64,000 nt of DNA, taken from contig JAHBXH010000001.1 of assembly GCA_019636555.1 (NCBI GenBank), forward strand, positions 2,452,928 to 2,516,927. The letters are read 5' to 3'. Shown here one piece after another: positions 1 through 9,004 of this stretch. The notes below the pieces were generated by a model that was given only the letters and a program-made list of their open reading frames with translations, made no database searches and was not told the DNA's origin. A program made the translations under genes and the position numbers. This DNA is from Phycisphaeraceae bacterium. GTDB lineage: Bacteria; Planctomycetota; Phycisphaerae; Phycisphaerales; UBA1924. The first letter of the stretch is position 1, and each line of letters begins with the position of its first letter.

Positions 1-121
1 AAGGCGAGAACGGACTCTCAGGAGTTGCCGCGCCGGAGCAAAACCTTGCAGCCCGACAACATCCAATGCGATCCGCGACCGACAAATACCGATTGCCGCC
101 CGCGATCCGCTAGCATCTGCA

Positions 122-646
122 ATGCCTTCCGGTGTCCGCAACCTTCCAGAGTCCGAGGTTCCTCAGATCCGGCTTCGACGGACAACCCCGGACGATTTAC
201 CGGCGCTCTTCGAAATGCAGTGCGACCCGGTCTCGAACGAAATGGCGGGCACCAAGCCGCGCTCACGCGAAGTTTTTTTCGCCGCCTGGGAAGGGCACTT
301 CGCCAATCCGACGATCAATTCGCGCGTGATCGAGATCAAGGCAACCGAAAACGGAATCGCGGCGAACGAGATCGCCGGAAGCATCTCCTGTTTCCAGGCC
401 GACGGCCGCGACTGCGTCGGATACTGGATCGCCAAAGCGCACTGGGGAAAGCGATTCGCTTCGCGCGCGCTCGAGCTGTTTCTCAAGGAAGAGCCGCGCC
501 GGCCGCTCTTTGCGACCACGGCATCCACCAACACCGCGTCGCGTCGCATCCTCGAAAAGTGCGGCTTCCGCTTGACCGGCTTCCGCATGGGCGAAGAAAC
601 CGAGCGGTACGTCGCCCGCGAGATCGCGGAGTTTGAACTCGCCTAG
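122..646 (+). CDS. GNAT family N-acetyltransferase (RimJ/RimL-like)
   Basis: A 174-residue protein that fits a single GNAT domain, the fold that moves an acetyl group from acetyl-CoA to an amine. Visible landmarks are an N-terminal IRLRRTTPDD strand-helix start, a GYWIAKAHWGKRFASRA segment matching the acetyl-CoA-binding motif A region (here without a classic RxxGxG/A loop), and the ATTASTNTASRRILEKCGF segment typical of RimJ/RimL-like members (N followed by S/R before the final helix). The substrate cannot be deduced. The start is the first ATG in frame and has no clear Shine-Dalgarno sequence. It converges with the exported protein gene on the minus strand, and the 119 bp between them show no strong terminator. 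Confidence 0.85.
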   Translation: MPSGVRNLPESEVPQIRLRRTTPDDLPALFEMQCDPVSNEMAGTKPRSREVFFAAWEGHFANPTINSRVIEIKATENGIAANEIAGSISCFQADGRDCVGYWIAKAHWGKRFASRALELFLKEEPRRPLFATTASTNTASRRILEKCGFRLTGFRMGEETERYVAREIAEFELA

Positions 647-765
647 TGTGTGATCGAAATCGCGCAGCAAATCACCCGAACGCATGACTGATCGGATTTC
701 GGGCGACCGAAGCTCGAGGCGGCAGCCCGGCGCAGTAGACCGAAGGCGCCGCCCCCAACGAAGGC

Positions 766-1653
766 CTACGGGCAAAGCACCTCGTCGTACGCCAACGCAA
801 AGATCGTGAAGTCGGACTCGTCCACAAAGCCGTCGCCGTTGAGGTCCGCCGGGCAACCCGCGGGCATCGAAGTATCGGAGCATGTGTATATATCCGCCGC
901 GGCAGCGAAGATCGAAAAATCGGCGTCGCCAACTACGCGGTCACCATCAAGATCGGCCGGACACGGAATTTCGACCGTGATGATCGCGGGTACAACGACT
1001 GCCGGCGCCAACACGATGCCGCTATCTGCGACCGTCGGCGAGACGTAGAAGCTCGCGCCGTATTGACCGCCTGCCGAGGTGCCCGCGTTCGGATAGCCGA
1101 ACGAATTCGCTGTGATTGAAACCGTGCGCGCGGTTCCTGCCCCGGTGCCGATGCGAATCTGTCCGGCGTAGTACCGGGTTTCCAATTTCTGAAGGATCGG
1201 CTTGGACGGGGCATGGTTCGTGTCAGACGCAAACGAAAGCACGCTATTGGGGGTTCCCAGGATCATGTTCGCACCCACCTGGGAATGCTCAAGCGCTTTG
1301 TTGTTCACGCTCGAAACGATGCACTGATACGCGAGCAGTTCGTCGCCTGAACCCGCCGAGCCAAAGTCAGTGATCTTCTGCGAATTGCACAACCGCAAAC
1401 AAGCAAGCGCTGTCTTCAACCCACTGGCACTCAGTACTTGTGTCACCCCATCGTGATACACGCTGATCCGAAAATCGACCGTCTTGGCGCCGCCCGAGAC
1501 GTCGATGGTCGTCGGATTGGTCCAGCCGCTGTTGACTTCATATTTGACGCCCCACACGGCAAGCGCGTTCGAGCACACAAGGGTCGCCATTCCCGCCGCC
1601 ATCCCAAAGTTCAGCATGAGCCTGCTTCTGAAAAACAATTCCCGCACCGGCAT
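766..1653 (-). CDS. Exported protein with C-terminal dockerin-like EF-hand pair (paralogue A)
   Basis: About 295 residues with a basic N-terminus, a hydrophobic signal segment ending near SNALA, a beta-rich unknown domain, and two EF-hand-like repeats at the C-terminus. The repeats have the form CPADLDGD...DFSIFA and CPADLNGDGFVDESDF, ending in VLCP. Duplicated calcium-loop motifs (DxNxDGxVxxxD) are the hallmark of type I dockerin domains, and in planctomycetes they are common as a terminal module on secreted proteins. The unknown domain (WGVKYEVN..., RLCNSQKI, GTPNS, GQIRIG, TANSF) is shared with the product of 5153-6019, so the two are paralogues. The start could also be the ATG at 1617. 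The function is unknown; a cell-surface or extracellular role is inferred. Confidence 0.8.
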   Translation of the reverse strand: MPVRELFFRSRLMLNFGMAAGMATLVCSNALAVWGVKYEVNSGWTNPTTIDVSGGAKTVDFRISVYHDGVTQVLSASGLKTALACLRLCNSQKITDFGSAGSGDELLAYQCIVSSVNNKALEHSQVGANMILGTPNSVLSFASDTNHAPSKPILQKLETRYYAGQIRIGTGAGTARTVSITANSFGYPNAGTSAGGQYGASFYVSPTVADSGIVLAPAVVVPAIITVEIPCPADLDGDRVVGDADFSIFAAAADIYTCSDTSMPAGCPADLNGDGFVDESDFTIFALAYDEVLCP

Positions 1654-1862
1654 GCGCCTCAATGCGCACGCTCATCGCAAACAAATCGTGAATCCCGTTC
1701 CCCCGCCGCCGCCTGCCACCCGCCGATCAACGTTCGGCGGCCTTGACCGAACGGTTGCACTCGACCATCGACAATTCTGTCACGCCCGCCGCAGTTTGAT
1801 TCCGCTCGCGCGCCCGACCAGTCGCGCGACACCGGGAAGCCATTCGCAAATCAGAACTTGCG

Positions 1863-2642
1863 TCAGGATGCGCCGCGGACGTCGCAAGCCGCGATCCGAT
1901 ATCCGAGATCGAGCGACTCAAGATCCAGAATATGAAGATTGCGCTCGGCCCAGCGCCCGCTCACAAGATCGGCACAGAGCCTCGCCAGCCCGGGCGCGCC
2001 ATCGATTCGCGCGAAGCTCGACATGCAGCTCCGGCGATCGTCCTCCAAATACAGCTCCGGCCTGCGCCAATATGCACCAAGCATCCCGTCGATGCAGTCG
2101 TGCGGAATCGGCAGTGGTACGACCCGAGTCGGCCCGACCGCGCGCTCCAGTATCGCCGCGAGCGCCCCGCCCTCCGGAAAAATCGCCCGATCGTGCGCGA
2201 GAATCTCCGGGAAGTAGTCCCGGGTCAGCCAGAACGGTGCGGAATCCGGCACCCAAGTCAGCAGAATAACCCGGCCGCGCGCAACCCGCGCCATCTCGCG
2301 AAACCCATTCTCCAGTTCCGGCCAGTGATGAGCGCTCAACACCGCCATCGCAGCGTCAACAGATTTCGACTCGAGCGGCAGCGCGTCCGCCAAACCTTGA
2401 ATGCACGGCGCAGCGCCCGCCGGGCGCTGCCGGATCATGGCCTCCGAGGGCTCGAGCGCAACCACGGATCGGTCGCGCGGCTCGTACGAGCCCGTTCCGG
2501 CGCCCACGTTCACCACGCTCGCCGCGTCGCCGAGCGCGAGCGTGATCGCTTCGGCGATGCGCGGATCCGGCTTCCGGAACGAGGCATAGTTCGTGCCGAT
2601 CGAGTCGTAGAGGGACATGCTCTCTTGTTTCGAAGTCCTCAT
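1863..2642 (-). CDS. Class I SAM-dependent methyltransferase
   Basis: A 259-residue protein (or 251 from the ATG at 2618) with a Rossmann-type methyltransferase core. SAM-binding motif I reads VVNVGAGTGSYE, followed by an acidic residue at the end of strand 2 (VALEPSEAM), then a LPLESKSVDAAMAVLSAHHW post-I/motif II block and a MARVARGRVILLTW motif III-like strand. This arrangement matches the UbiE/MenG-like Methyltransf_11 group, but the substrate cannot be named. Its ATG overlaps the TGA of the upstream VOC gene as ATGA, so the two are probably translationally coupled. The alternative start at 2618 has an AAGAGAG stretch in front and would give a more standard N-terminus (MSLYDSIG). Confidence 0.88.
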   Translation of the reverse strand: MRTSKQESMSLYDSIGTNYASFRKPDPRIAEAITLALGDAASVVNVGAGTGSYEPRDRSVVALEPSEAMIRQRPAGAAPCIQGLADALPLESKSVDAAMAVLSAHHWPELENGFREMARVARGRVILLTWVPDSAPFWLTRDYFPEILAHDRAIFPEGGALAAILERAVGPTRVVPLPIPHDCIDGMLGAYWRRPELYLEDDRRSCMSSFARIDGAPGLARLCADLVSGRWAERNLHILDLESLDLGYRIAACDVRGAS

Positions 2643-3349
2643 TTGCGCGCCGCGATCTGTCGCGCCGCCGACGCGCCGTCAAAAATCTCTTTCACGGGTC
2701 CGAGCGCCTGCACGAACTCGAGCTGCTCGCCTTCTGGTCCCTTGCAGTAGATGAGCCGCCAGCCGTTCGACCTGCCCTCGGTGATGCCGTTGCTGTTGGA
2801 TTCGCGCGGCGCGCCAAGCCGCTCCTCTTCGCTTGTGACCGTGATCACACGGTTGGCGCGCACCTGCGTCATGCCGCGCTTCGCGGATTCCGCTTCGAGA
2901 TCCGCGATGAACTTGTTGAAATCGACATCGTCTCGCATGTGAAAGCAGATGTGCATCATGCGCGGGAAGGCGGGGCTCATGTGGTCAAGCGGTTCGGCAA
3001 AGCTCGCTCCGGTTCCGGCCGGCTGCGACGCGTCGCGGTACTGCAGCAGCTCGATAACGACATTGTCGAACTGGATGAAACGGACGTCGAGTCGCTGGGC
3101 GCCGCCCCTGAGGTCGGGGACGCCCATCGTCCGCGGGTTGATCCGGCGGCGGCGGGCCTCGATTTCCTGATCAGTGAGGAGCGTGTTGTGGATGCGTTCT
3201 CCCTGGAAGTCGCCGTCGCGCATGATCTCGGTTCCCCCGAGAACTTCGGTATAGAACTCGAAGGCGCGGTCCATGTTCTGGACGGTCAGTCCGAAGTGCT
3301 GGACACCCTGCAAGCGCTCTCCGAGCGGACAGGAGAGTTGAGAGTGCAC
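2639..3349 (-). CDS. VOC superfamily (glyoxalase/dioxygenase-like) protein
   Basis: The protein carries the paired beta-alpha-beta-beta-beta pattern of vicinal-oxygen-chelate proteins. It begins with VQHFGLTVQNMDRAFEFYTEVLGG, a typical first metal-ligand His strand, and has later candidate ligands at MHICFHMRD and in the C-terminal GEQLEFVQ strand (Glu). VOC proteins include glyoxalase I, extradiol dioxygenases and resistance proteins; the particular reaction is not evident. The start is uncertain: the GTG at 3349 is chosen here, a TTG at 3313 preceded by GGAG would start right at the domain, and the frame stays open to 3439. Its stop overlaps the methyltransferase start by four bases, making a two-gene operon. 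Confidence 0.82.
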   Translation of the reverse strand: MHSQLSCPLGERLQGVQHFGLTVQNMDRAFEFYTEVLGGTEIMRDGDFQGERIHNTLLTDQEIEARRRRINPRTMGVPDLRGGAQRLDVRFIQFDNVVIELLQYRDASQPAGTGASFAEPLDHMSPAFPRMMHICFHMRDDVDFNKFIADLEAESAKRGMTQVRANRVITVTSEEERLGAPRESNSNGITEGRSNGWRLIYCKGPEGEQLEFVQALGPVKEIFDGASAARQIAARK

Positions 3350-3516
3350 AATCGCGGATCCAATCCAGAGCCAGCAGTCTCGCGTCGCGACATTCTGAAG
3401 TCTACCGGGGCTTTTTTCCAATGCGAATCGTTCGGGCAAAGCGATTCGTTGTTGAAGTGGACACGCCTGTTACGCTCGTCCCGGAGGCACGCGAACTCCC
3501 TTGTGGAGACAACACA

Positions 3517-4461
3517 ATGTATCTCTCAACGGCGCACCTGATTCTTGCGACTCTTTCCCTTTTCACAATCTGCCACGCAGCTCGCGCCGTCACCAACTCG
3601 GCGCACGTCATCGTCTTCCCGCACTTCGGCGGCACGCCGATCGATATCACAAATACCAACTCCGGCATTGTGGACGCGGCCGGTTCCACGACGGGCGGAA
3701 TGAATTCGAGCGGCGATGCGAGCGCTCACACCAAGTACGGTTTCATCCGCTTGATCACGCACGCCAACGGCGCACTCCTGTCGACCGCAACCGGAATTTT
3801 CGAAGACACCGTTACCATCAACGCCCCGGGCGTGCCGACGGGCACCGCCGGCATCGTGACGTACAGGGTGCGTGCCGCCGGCAACCTCAACGCCTGGTCT
3901 GGTTCCGCCGTCGCGCGCTGGTACATCAAGGCCGATCTCGGCACCGGCGGCCCCGACCTCGGCGTTGATGGACAGTTCAACAGCCCAGATGCCGGCAACC
4001 CCGGTTACCAAGGCGCGCCGATCGGGGCGTATACACCCGGCACTTCGTTCCAGTTCGGAGTGCCAAGCACGCTCCGAGTCGAACTCTCCGCGACAGCACT
4101 CGCCTCGTTCAGCATCAACGGCCCCGGCGCCGCGGCAGTCGACCCATCGCTCACGGTGGTATGGGACGGCATCCAAAGTGTCGTTCTTTCGAACGGAACC
4201 CCGGTTCCGCTCTTTACCGTGACCTCGGGCTCAGGCAAAAACTGGGCACTTCCCTCAAACACCTGCCCAGCCGATCTCAATCACGACGGGCAGGTGGACG
4301 ATTCCGACTTCGTGACGTTCGCCGCCGCGTACAACATTTTGGACTGCATCGATCCCGCGATGCCGGCCGGTTGCCCGGCCGATCTGAACGGCGACGGCCT
4401 TGTCGATGATGGCGATTTTGTCGAGTTCGTCTTTGCGTACAACGCGCTGGTCTGCCCATGA
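3517..4461 (+). CDS. Exported protein with dockerin-like EF-hand pair
   Basis: A 314-residue protein starting at an ATG preceded by GGAG (3504-3507). The N-terminus is a signal peptide that probably ends at CHAARA. The central part is a beta-rich domain of unknown function (NSAHVIVFPHFGG..., TYRVRAAGN, FSINGPGAAAVD). The C-terminus holds two calcium-loop repeats, CPADLNHDGQVDDSDFVTF and CPADLNGDGLVDDGDF, ending in LVCP, the same terminal module as three other proteins in this window. The frame is open upstream to 3421, but that part has no signal-peptide character. Inferred to be secreted; no enzymatic motif was recognised. Confidence 0.83.
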   Translation: MYLSTAHLILATLSLFTICHAARAVTNSAHVIVFPHFGGTPIDITNTNSGIVDAAGSTTGGMNSSGDASAHTKYGFIRLITHANGALLSTATGIFEDTVTINAPGVPTGTAGIVTYRVRAAGNLNAWSGSAVARWYIKADLGTGGPDLGVDGQFNSPDAGNPGYQGAPIGAYTPGTSFQFGVPSTLRVELSATALASFSINGPGAAAVDPSLTVVWDGIQSVVLSNGTPVPLFTVTSGSGKNWALPSNTCPADLNHDGQVDDSDFVTFAAAYNILDCIDPAMPAGCPADLNGDGLVDDGDFVEFVFAYNALVCP

Positions 4462-4539
4462 CCGTCCGAAGCGAATCGCCTTCGAAGATCGCGAGCCATT
4501 GAGCACCGGATGCGGGCAAGCCCAGTCCGCGCGGAATTC

Positions 4540-5100
4540 TCAATCGGCTCGCCGCGGCACATATTTCATTGCCACCGCTCCGGATGCGAATTCCATGCGG
4601 CCGATCGGTTTCAAGTCAACATGTTTCGACAGCCCCGCGAACACCGTCGGCCCGCGCCCGGCAATCCGCGGATGCACGATGAACTCGTACTCGTCGATCA
4701 ATCCGAGTTCGGCGAGCGCTTGCGGGAGTTGCACGCCCCCTGTGAACAGCGATTCGCCGGGCTGGTGTTTCAAATCCAGAACGGCCGCTTTGAGATCGCC
4801 GCGGACAATCTCCGCATTCCAATCAACCTGGTCGAGCGTGCTGGAAACAACGTACTTCTTCGCCGCATCGATCGTGCGGGCGAACGGCTGCATCCAATCG
4901 GGCCCGCTGCGTACGACTTCTCCGTGCGGCAACCGCCACGCCGATTCCATCATCTGGTAAGTCACGCGCCCAAACAACAGAGCGTCGGCGCGGGCGATGA
5001 GTTGTGCCGCATGACGGTGCAATTCTTCGTCGGGAATAGCCGCGCGGTGATCGCAGCAGCCGTCGAGTGTGATGTTGATGGAATAGCGAAGCGGGCGCAT
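4540..5100 (-). CDS. Dihydrofolate reductase family protein (RibD C-terminal-like)
   Basis: A 186-residue protein of the RibD C-terminal/DHFR-like family. Matching segments are RYSINITLDGCCDHR at the start, ADALLFGRVTYQMM (the LxGRxTY motif), KYVVSSTLDQVDW, and FTGGVQLPQALAELGLIDEYEFIVHP near the end, where family members carry a GG nucleotide-binding loop followed by LIDE(Y/L). Such proteins bind NADPH and are common as stand-alone reductases of unknown substrate (YwjB/YyaP-like). It converges with the exported protein gene that ends at 4461. The ATG start has no good ribosome binding site. Confidence 0.88.
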   Translation of the reverse strand: MRPLRYSINITLDGCCDHRAAIPDEELHRHAAQLIARADALLFGRVTYQMMESAWRLPHGEVVRSGPDWMQPFARTIDAAKKYVVSSTLDQVDWNAEIVRGDLKAAVLDLKHQPGESLFTGGVQLPQALAELGLIDEYEFIVHPRIAGRGPTVFAGLSKHVDLKPIGRMEFASGAVAMKYVPRRAD

Positions 5101-5152
5101 GCGAACAAAGTATCACGGTCAGGCCGCTCGCGTCCCGCCATCCGATTCTGAT

Positions 5153-6019
5153 TCACGGACACAGGAGCGCGTCGTATGCCGCTGCGAACAGAGCGAAATC
5201 GGAGTCGTCCACCAATCCGTCACGGTTCAGATCGGCGGGACAGCCGGCGGGCATGTTCGGATTGGAACACTCGAGAAGGTCGTACGCGATCGCGAAGATC
5301 GCAAAGTCCAAATCATCAACCTGACGATCGCCGTTGAAATCGCCGAAGCACGGCGGTTGAGCCCCGACCGAGATGACCGCAGGAATCGGGATGGCCGGTT
5401 GAAGCGCAACACCGAACCCGAGACTCGGCGCGGTGACAAAGCTCGCGCCGTACATCCCGCCCATGCCCTGGCCCGCGTCCGGATAGGCGAATGAATTCGC
5501 GGTCAGGACGATGCTGCGCACGGTTGCCGCGGCACCGGTGTTGCCGATTCGGATCTGCCCCGAGTAGAAGATCGTTTCCAGCCTTTGAGGGCGCGGATTG
5601 AGAAGCAAATAGTCCGAGTCGGACGCGAACGAAAATGCCGAGTTCGGTGTGCCCAGTATGCGGTCCGCGCCCGACTGCACATGAACCAGGGCGCTGGAAT
5701 TCACTGTTCCAACCTCGGCCTTAAAGCTCAAGAGACTGTCGCCGAGCGAGGCAAGGCCGAAGTTCTGAATCTTCTGCGAGTTGCAGAGCCGCAGCGGCGC
5801 CCATGCGGGAGCGCTTCCATACTCGGTGCTCGAAACTGTCATCCCGTCGTGATAGACGATGATGCGAAAATCAACTGTCTTGGGACTTGAGGAAACGTCG
5901 ACCGTGATTGATGACGACCATCCGGCCCCGGCGTTCACCTGATACTTCACGCCCCAGGTTGCGAACGAAGGGGCGCAGAAGACGATTGACATTGCCGCGG
6001 CATACCCACAGCTCTTCAT
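5153..6019 (-). CDS. Exported protein with dockerin-like EF-hand pair (paralogue B)
   Basis: A 288-residue protein with a signal peptide (MKSCGYAAAMSIVFCAPSFA) and a GGGGAG Shine-Dalgarno stretch about eight bases before the ATG. The central domain matches the 766-1653 product over its whole length, for example WGVKYQVN, KTVDFRI, YHDGMT, RLCNSQKI, ILGTPNS, FASDSD, GQIRIG and LTANSFAYP. The C-terminus has two EF-hand-like repeats, the first (FGDFNGDRQVDDLDF) less canonical than the second (CPADLNRDGLVDDSDF), ending in LLCP. The pair probably arose by duplication, with two unrelated genes now between them. The function is unknown. Confidence 0.83.
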   Translation of the reverse strand: MKSCGYAAAMSIVFCAPSFATWGVKYQVNAGAGWSSSITVDVSSSPKTVDFRIIVYHDGMTVSSTEYGSAPAWAPLRLCNSQKIQNFGLASLGDSLLSFKAEVGTVNSSALVHVQSGADRILGTPNSAFSFASDSDYLLLNPRPQRLETIFYSGQIRIGNTGAAATVRSIVLTANSFAYPDAGQGMGGMYGASFVTAPSLGFGVALQPAIPIPAVISVGAQPPCFGDFNGDRQVDDLDFAIFAIAYDLLECSNPNMPAGCPADLNRDGLVDDSDFALFAAAYDALLCP

Positions 6020-6415
6020 GAACCAACTCCCCTACAAGTATTCTCCGCGCGGACCGATTGTATCTGGCGCACCCGTTCCAACGTCGCGCGGATTGCGGCA
6101 ATTCGCGCGAGAAACAAGAAACAGGAGAAGTTCCTACAAGGTGGCGGCACGCTGTGACTCTCAACCAAGCCGTCGCAGATTCGCGATTTTGGGGCTTGAT
6201 AGGTGGTTGGCAGCTGAGAGCACGCACGAAGCTGTTGTGCGACCACCCCGGCCCGCCAACCCGCAACGCCCCACCCCCACCCTCCCACACACCAACCCCG
6301 CCCCAACGCTCCACCGCCCATCTTTCCGCCAGAACGATCGGCTGTAGACTCCAATCCGAAGTCCAGAGCGCTTTCGCGCGAAGGGTCGATCGAGTATTTT
6401 CGGATCGTGTTTTCT
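6020..6415. other. Intergenic region with a C/A-rich, G-poor tract
   Basis: About 400 bp between divergent genes. No open frame looks coding. The stretch from about 6240 to 6312 is strongly strand-asymmetric: the plus strand is nearly all C and A, with runs of CCCC and ACCCC, so the minus strand is G-rich. It lies roughly 100 bp upstream of the DUF1801 gene and 220 bp upstream of the dockerin protein gene. No clear sigma-70 promoter was identified. Confidence 0.5.
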
Positions 6416-6928
6416 ATGAGCGTCAAAGACCAAATCTCGGCGTACATCAACAGCCAGCCCGAACCGAAACGCGGCGATATGCACGAGTTGCACCGGCGGG
6501 CGATACGCATATCGCCCGCGTGTCGGCTGTCGTTCTTTGATGGCAAAGACGAAAGGGGTCGAACTGTCAGCAACCCGACAATCGGGTATGGCTCGCACAC
6601 GATGCGGCATGCCGACGGAACCACAAAAGATGTGTTTCGCATCGGCATCAGCGCCAATGCAACGGGCATCTCGGTGTATGTGCTGGGAATCGACGACAAG
6701 GCATTCCTGAAAAAGAAGTTTGCGGCCAAGCTCGGCAAAGCAAGCGTGACGGGGTATTGCATTCGGTTCAAGAGTTTGACAGATGTTGATGTGGATGTGC
6801 TTGAAGATGTGATTCGGTTCGGACTCGGAAAGCGAGTGGATGTAGGTGGAAGACCCACACGCGAGAAGAGTGCCGCGGGTGCGCGGACGAAGCTTGCGAA
6901 ACCTCCTTTATCAGCGCGCAAGAAGTGA
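6416..6928 (+). CDS. DUF1801-like (YdhG/YjbR-fold) protein
   Basis: About 170 residues. The first 130 (MSVKDQISAYINSQPEPKRGDMHELHRRAIRI..., then TIGYGSHTMRHADG and FRIGISANATGISVYVLG) resemble the DUF1801 family, small cytosolic alpha/beta proteins of unknown function that start with a helix containing a KP/EPK-type turn and contain a conserved aromatic-Gly strand pair. The last 30 residues are basic and low in complexity (RPTREKSAAGARTKLAKPPLSARKK). The assignment rests on pattern only. The ATG at 6407 in the same frame is a possible alternative start. Confidence 0.65.
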   Translation: MSVKDQISAYINSQPEPKRGDMHELHRRAIRISPACRLSFFDGKDERGRTVSNPTIGYGSHTMRHADGTTKDVFRIGISANATGISVYVLGIDDKAFLKKKFAAKLGKASVTGYCIRFKSLTDVDVDVLEDVIRFGLGKRVDVGGRPTREKSAAGARTKLAKPPLSARKK

Positions 6929-7184
6929 ATCAATCTCGCGCGACCGGCTCGGCCCGGCGCGCGGCGCGTTCGATAATTCGCGGGTCAGGAACAGATTCGG
7001 GGTGATCAGCCGATCCACCAAGTGCAGCGCTGTTGCCATCCGATTGACCCGCCAGCACGTGAGTTCGGGACGAACGATCGGTTGGGCTTTCGCGAGGCGC
7101 CGAGCAAAACTCGACACTTTGCGACGGAAGGTGCTCTTCGACATATCTTCTTGATGGGGGCCATTGTTGCGCTGAGGAGAATTC

Positions 7185-8747
7185 ATGCAGACTCGCCGCC
7201 TTTTCCGTCATCGTGCTTGTCTTCGCGCCGTCGCCTGGTCCTTGCTGCTCGCCGTGCCCGCGATGGCGCAAAGCGTTCAGTCCGCCCCCAATCCAACTTC
7301 GAGTCCCGCACCCACTCCTTCCCAACCTCCTCCCTACTCCGATTCATCCCCGATTCCTGACACGCCGGCTTACGAGCGCGCTCGGGAGGTGCTCGAACTT
7401 GTCAACAAGGGCGACGTTTCGCAGTACTTGCGTTACGTGCAGGAGTCGTTCGCGCCTCCGTTCCGTGACGCGAGCGAGCATCATGGCGAGGTGTACAACG
7501 ACTTCCGTTCCGTCGCCGGAACGCTTACGGTGCACGGCGCCCGCACATATGACCCGCCCCGCCCGGAGACCAGCGCGATTCTCGTTGTGCGCACCGGCAT
7601 CTCCGAGCAGTGGATGGCGATTATTCTCGATGTCGAAGATGCGCCTCCGTACAAGATCGCGAGCCTCAACTTCGGCCGCGCCCGCACGCCGAGCGATCTG
7701 CCCAAGGCCGAGGCGTTGAGCGATTCCCAGATCGCGCAGGAATTGGGCGCGTATGTCGAACGGCTCGCGAAGCAGGACGCGTTCAGCGGTGCGGTGCTCC
7801 TGGCAAAGGACGGCGAGGTACTGCTCTCGGCCGCCGTGGGCCAGGCGAACCGCGACTTTAAGGTGCCCAACACGGTGGACACGAAGTTCAACCTCGGTTC
7901 GATGAACAAGATGTTCACCGCGGTCGCGATCCTCCAGCTCGCGGAACAGGGAAAACTCTCCCTCGATGACACGCTCGCGAAGCACCTCGATACCTCGTGG
8001 CTGAGCCAGGATATCCTCGACCGTGTCACGATCCGACAACTCCTCAACCACACGTCCGGCCTCGGGTCGTACTTCAATGAGACGTTCGAGCGTACTAGCC
8101 GCGCGCACTTTCGCGAAGTGAACGACTACAAGCCGCTGACAGTCGGCGAAACCCTTGCGTTCGAGCCCGGCACAAAGCAGCGCTACAGCAACACGGGCTT
8201 TCTCATCGCCGGGGCAGTTGTCGAAAAGGCGAGCGGCGACAACTACTTCGAGTACATCCGCAAGCATGTCACCGGCCCTGCCGGCATGAGCAACACCGAT
8301 TGCTACCAGCTCGATCATGTGAACGACAATCTCGCCGTTGGATACGAGCGCCTCATCGGCCCCGGCGGCTCCCCTACCGAGTACTTCAACAACATCTTCG
8401 CGCACGTCTTTCGCGGCGGGCCGGCCGGCGGCGGCTATTCCACCGTGACCGATCTGCTTCGATTCGATCGCGCGCTGCGCGCCGGCAGACTTCTCGACAA
8501 AGATTCCCTTGCCGCGGCATGGACCCGGACCGAAGTGCCGCAGTCTTTCGACTACGGATTGGGCTTCTTTGTCGAAGACACGGCGGTCGGGCGCGCCGTC
8601 GGGCATGGCGGCGACTTTGCCGGGATCAGCGCGCAATTTCGGATGTATCTGGAGAGCGGGTACACCGTCTCCGTGCTGTCGAACTACGACGGCGCCGCCC
8701 GCCTCGTCGAAGCCAAGGCGCGTGAGTTGATCGGGCAGGGGCGGTGA
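7185..8747 (+). CDS. Exported serine hydrolase, beta-lactamase class C / PBP-like
   Basis: A 520-residue protein with GAGGAG five bases before its ATG and a signal peptide ending at AMAQS. A Pro/Ser-rich linker (residues about 33-58) leads to a small alpha/beta domain (60-165), then a beta-lactamase fold. The serine-hydrolase motifs are present: SMNK at 239-242 (SxxK, nucleophile Ser239), YSN at 334-336 (the YxN motif) and HGG at 474-476 in place of KTG, as is usual for class C-like peptidases and esterases. Likely a periplasmic D-alanyl-D-alanine peptidase or esterase; the substrate cannot be told. It is probably transcribed alone. Confidence 0.9.
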   Translation: MQTRRLFRHRACLRAVAWSLLLAVPAMAQSVQSAPNPTSSPAPTPSQPPPYSDSSPIPDTPAYERAREVLELVNKGDVSQYLRYVQESFAPPFRDASEHHGEVYNDFRSVAGTLTVHGARTYDPPRPETSAILVVRTGISEQWMAIILDVEDAPPYKIASLNFGRARTPSDLPKAEALSDSQIAQELGAYVERLAKQDAFSGAVLLAKDGEVLLSAAVGQANRDFKVPNTVDTKFNLGSMNKMFTAVAILQLAEQGKLSLDDTLAKHLDTSWLSQDILDRVTIRQLLNHTSGLGSYFNETFERTSRAHFREVNDYKPLTVGETLAFEPGTKQRYSNTGFLIAGAVVEKASGDNYFEYIRKHVTGPAGMSNTDCYQLDHVNDNLAVGYERLIGPGGSPTEYFNNIFAHVFRGGPAGGGYSTVTDLLRFDRALRAGRLLDKDSLAAAWTRTEVPQSFDYGLGFFVEDTAVGRAVGHGGDFAGISAQFRMYLESGYTVSVLSNYDGAARLVEAKARELIGQGR

Positions 8748-8848
8748 GCGTTCGCCGCCACATTCGCGGCCGAACCTGGACCGGCGCACAACTCTCGTTA
8801 CGAACCCGTATCTCTGCGCCCGCGCTGCGATGTCCTTCATTTCCTCCA

Positions 8849-8866
8849 CCTCCCGCATTCGGGAGG
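8849..8866 (+). terminator. Hairpin downstream of the serine hydrolase
   Basis: A perfect 7-bp stem (CCTCCCG / CGGGAGG) around a 4-base loop, about 100 bp after the stop. There is no T-tract, so it may be a Rho-dependent or mRNA 3'-end structure rather than a canonical intrinsic terminator. Confidence 0.45.
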
Positions 8867-9004
8867 ACTGCAACGGATGGTACTGCCTCCTGCAAATGCT
8901 TTTGCGGCCGCGATATTTTTTGATTACCTCCCGACGGTTGCTTCGGCGCTGAGGATTTCCGAATTTCCTTTTCGTCCTCGACGTTCCCGCGCAACTTTGG
9001 AGGC

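Noticed and set aside
25..636. Long open frame overlapping the GNAT gene in another frame
   Set aside because: Very Arg-rich translation with no domain; the GNAT frame has clear family motifs.
6911..7144. Possible minus-strand gene of about 77 codons overlapping the DUF1801 gene end
   Set aside because: Arg-rich composition, weak ribosome binding site, and no recognisable family; more likely chance coding in GC-rich DNA.
7344..8873. 509-codon minus-strand frame opposite the serine hydrolase
   Set aside because: Low-complexity, acidic/basic translation typical of the antisense of a GC-rich gene; the plus-strand protein has complete catalytic motifs.
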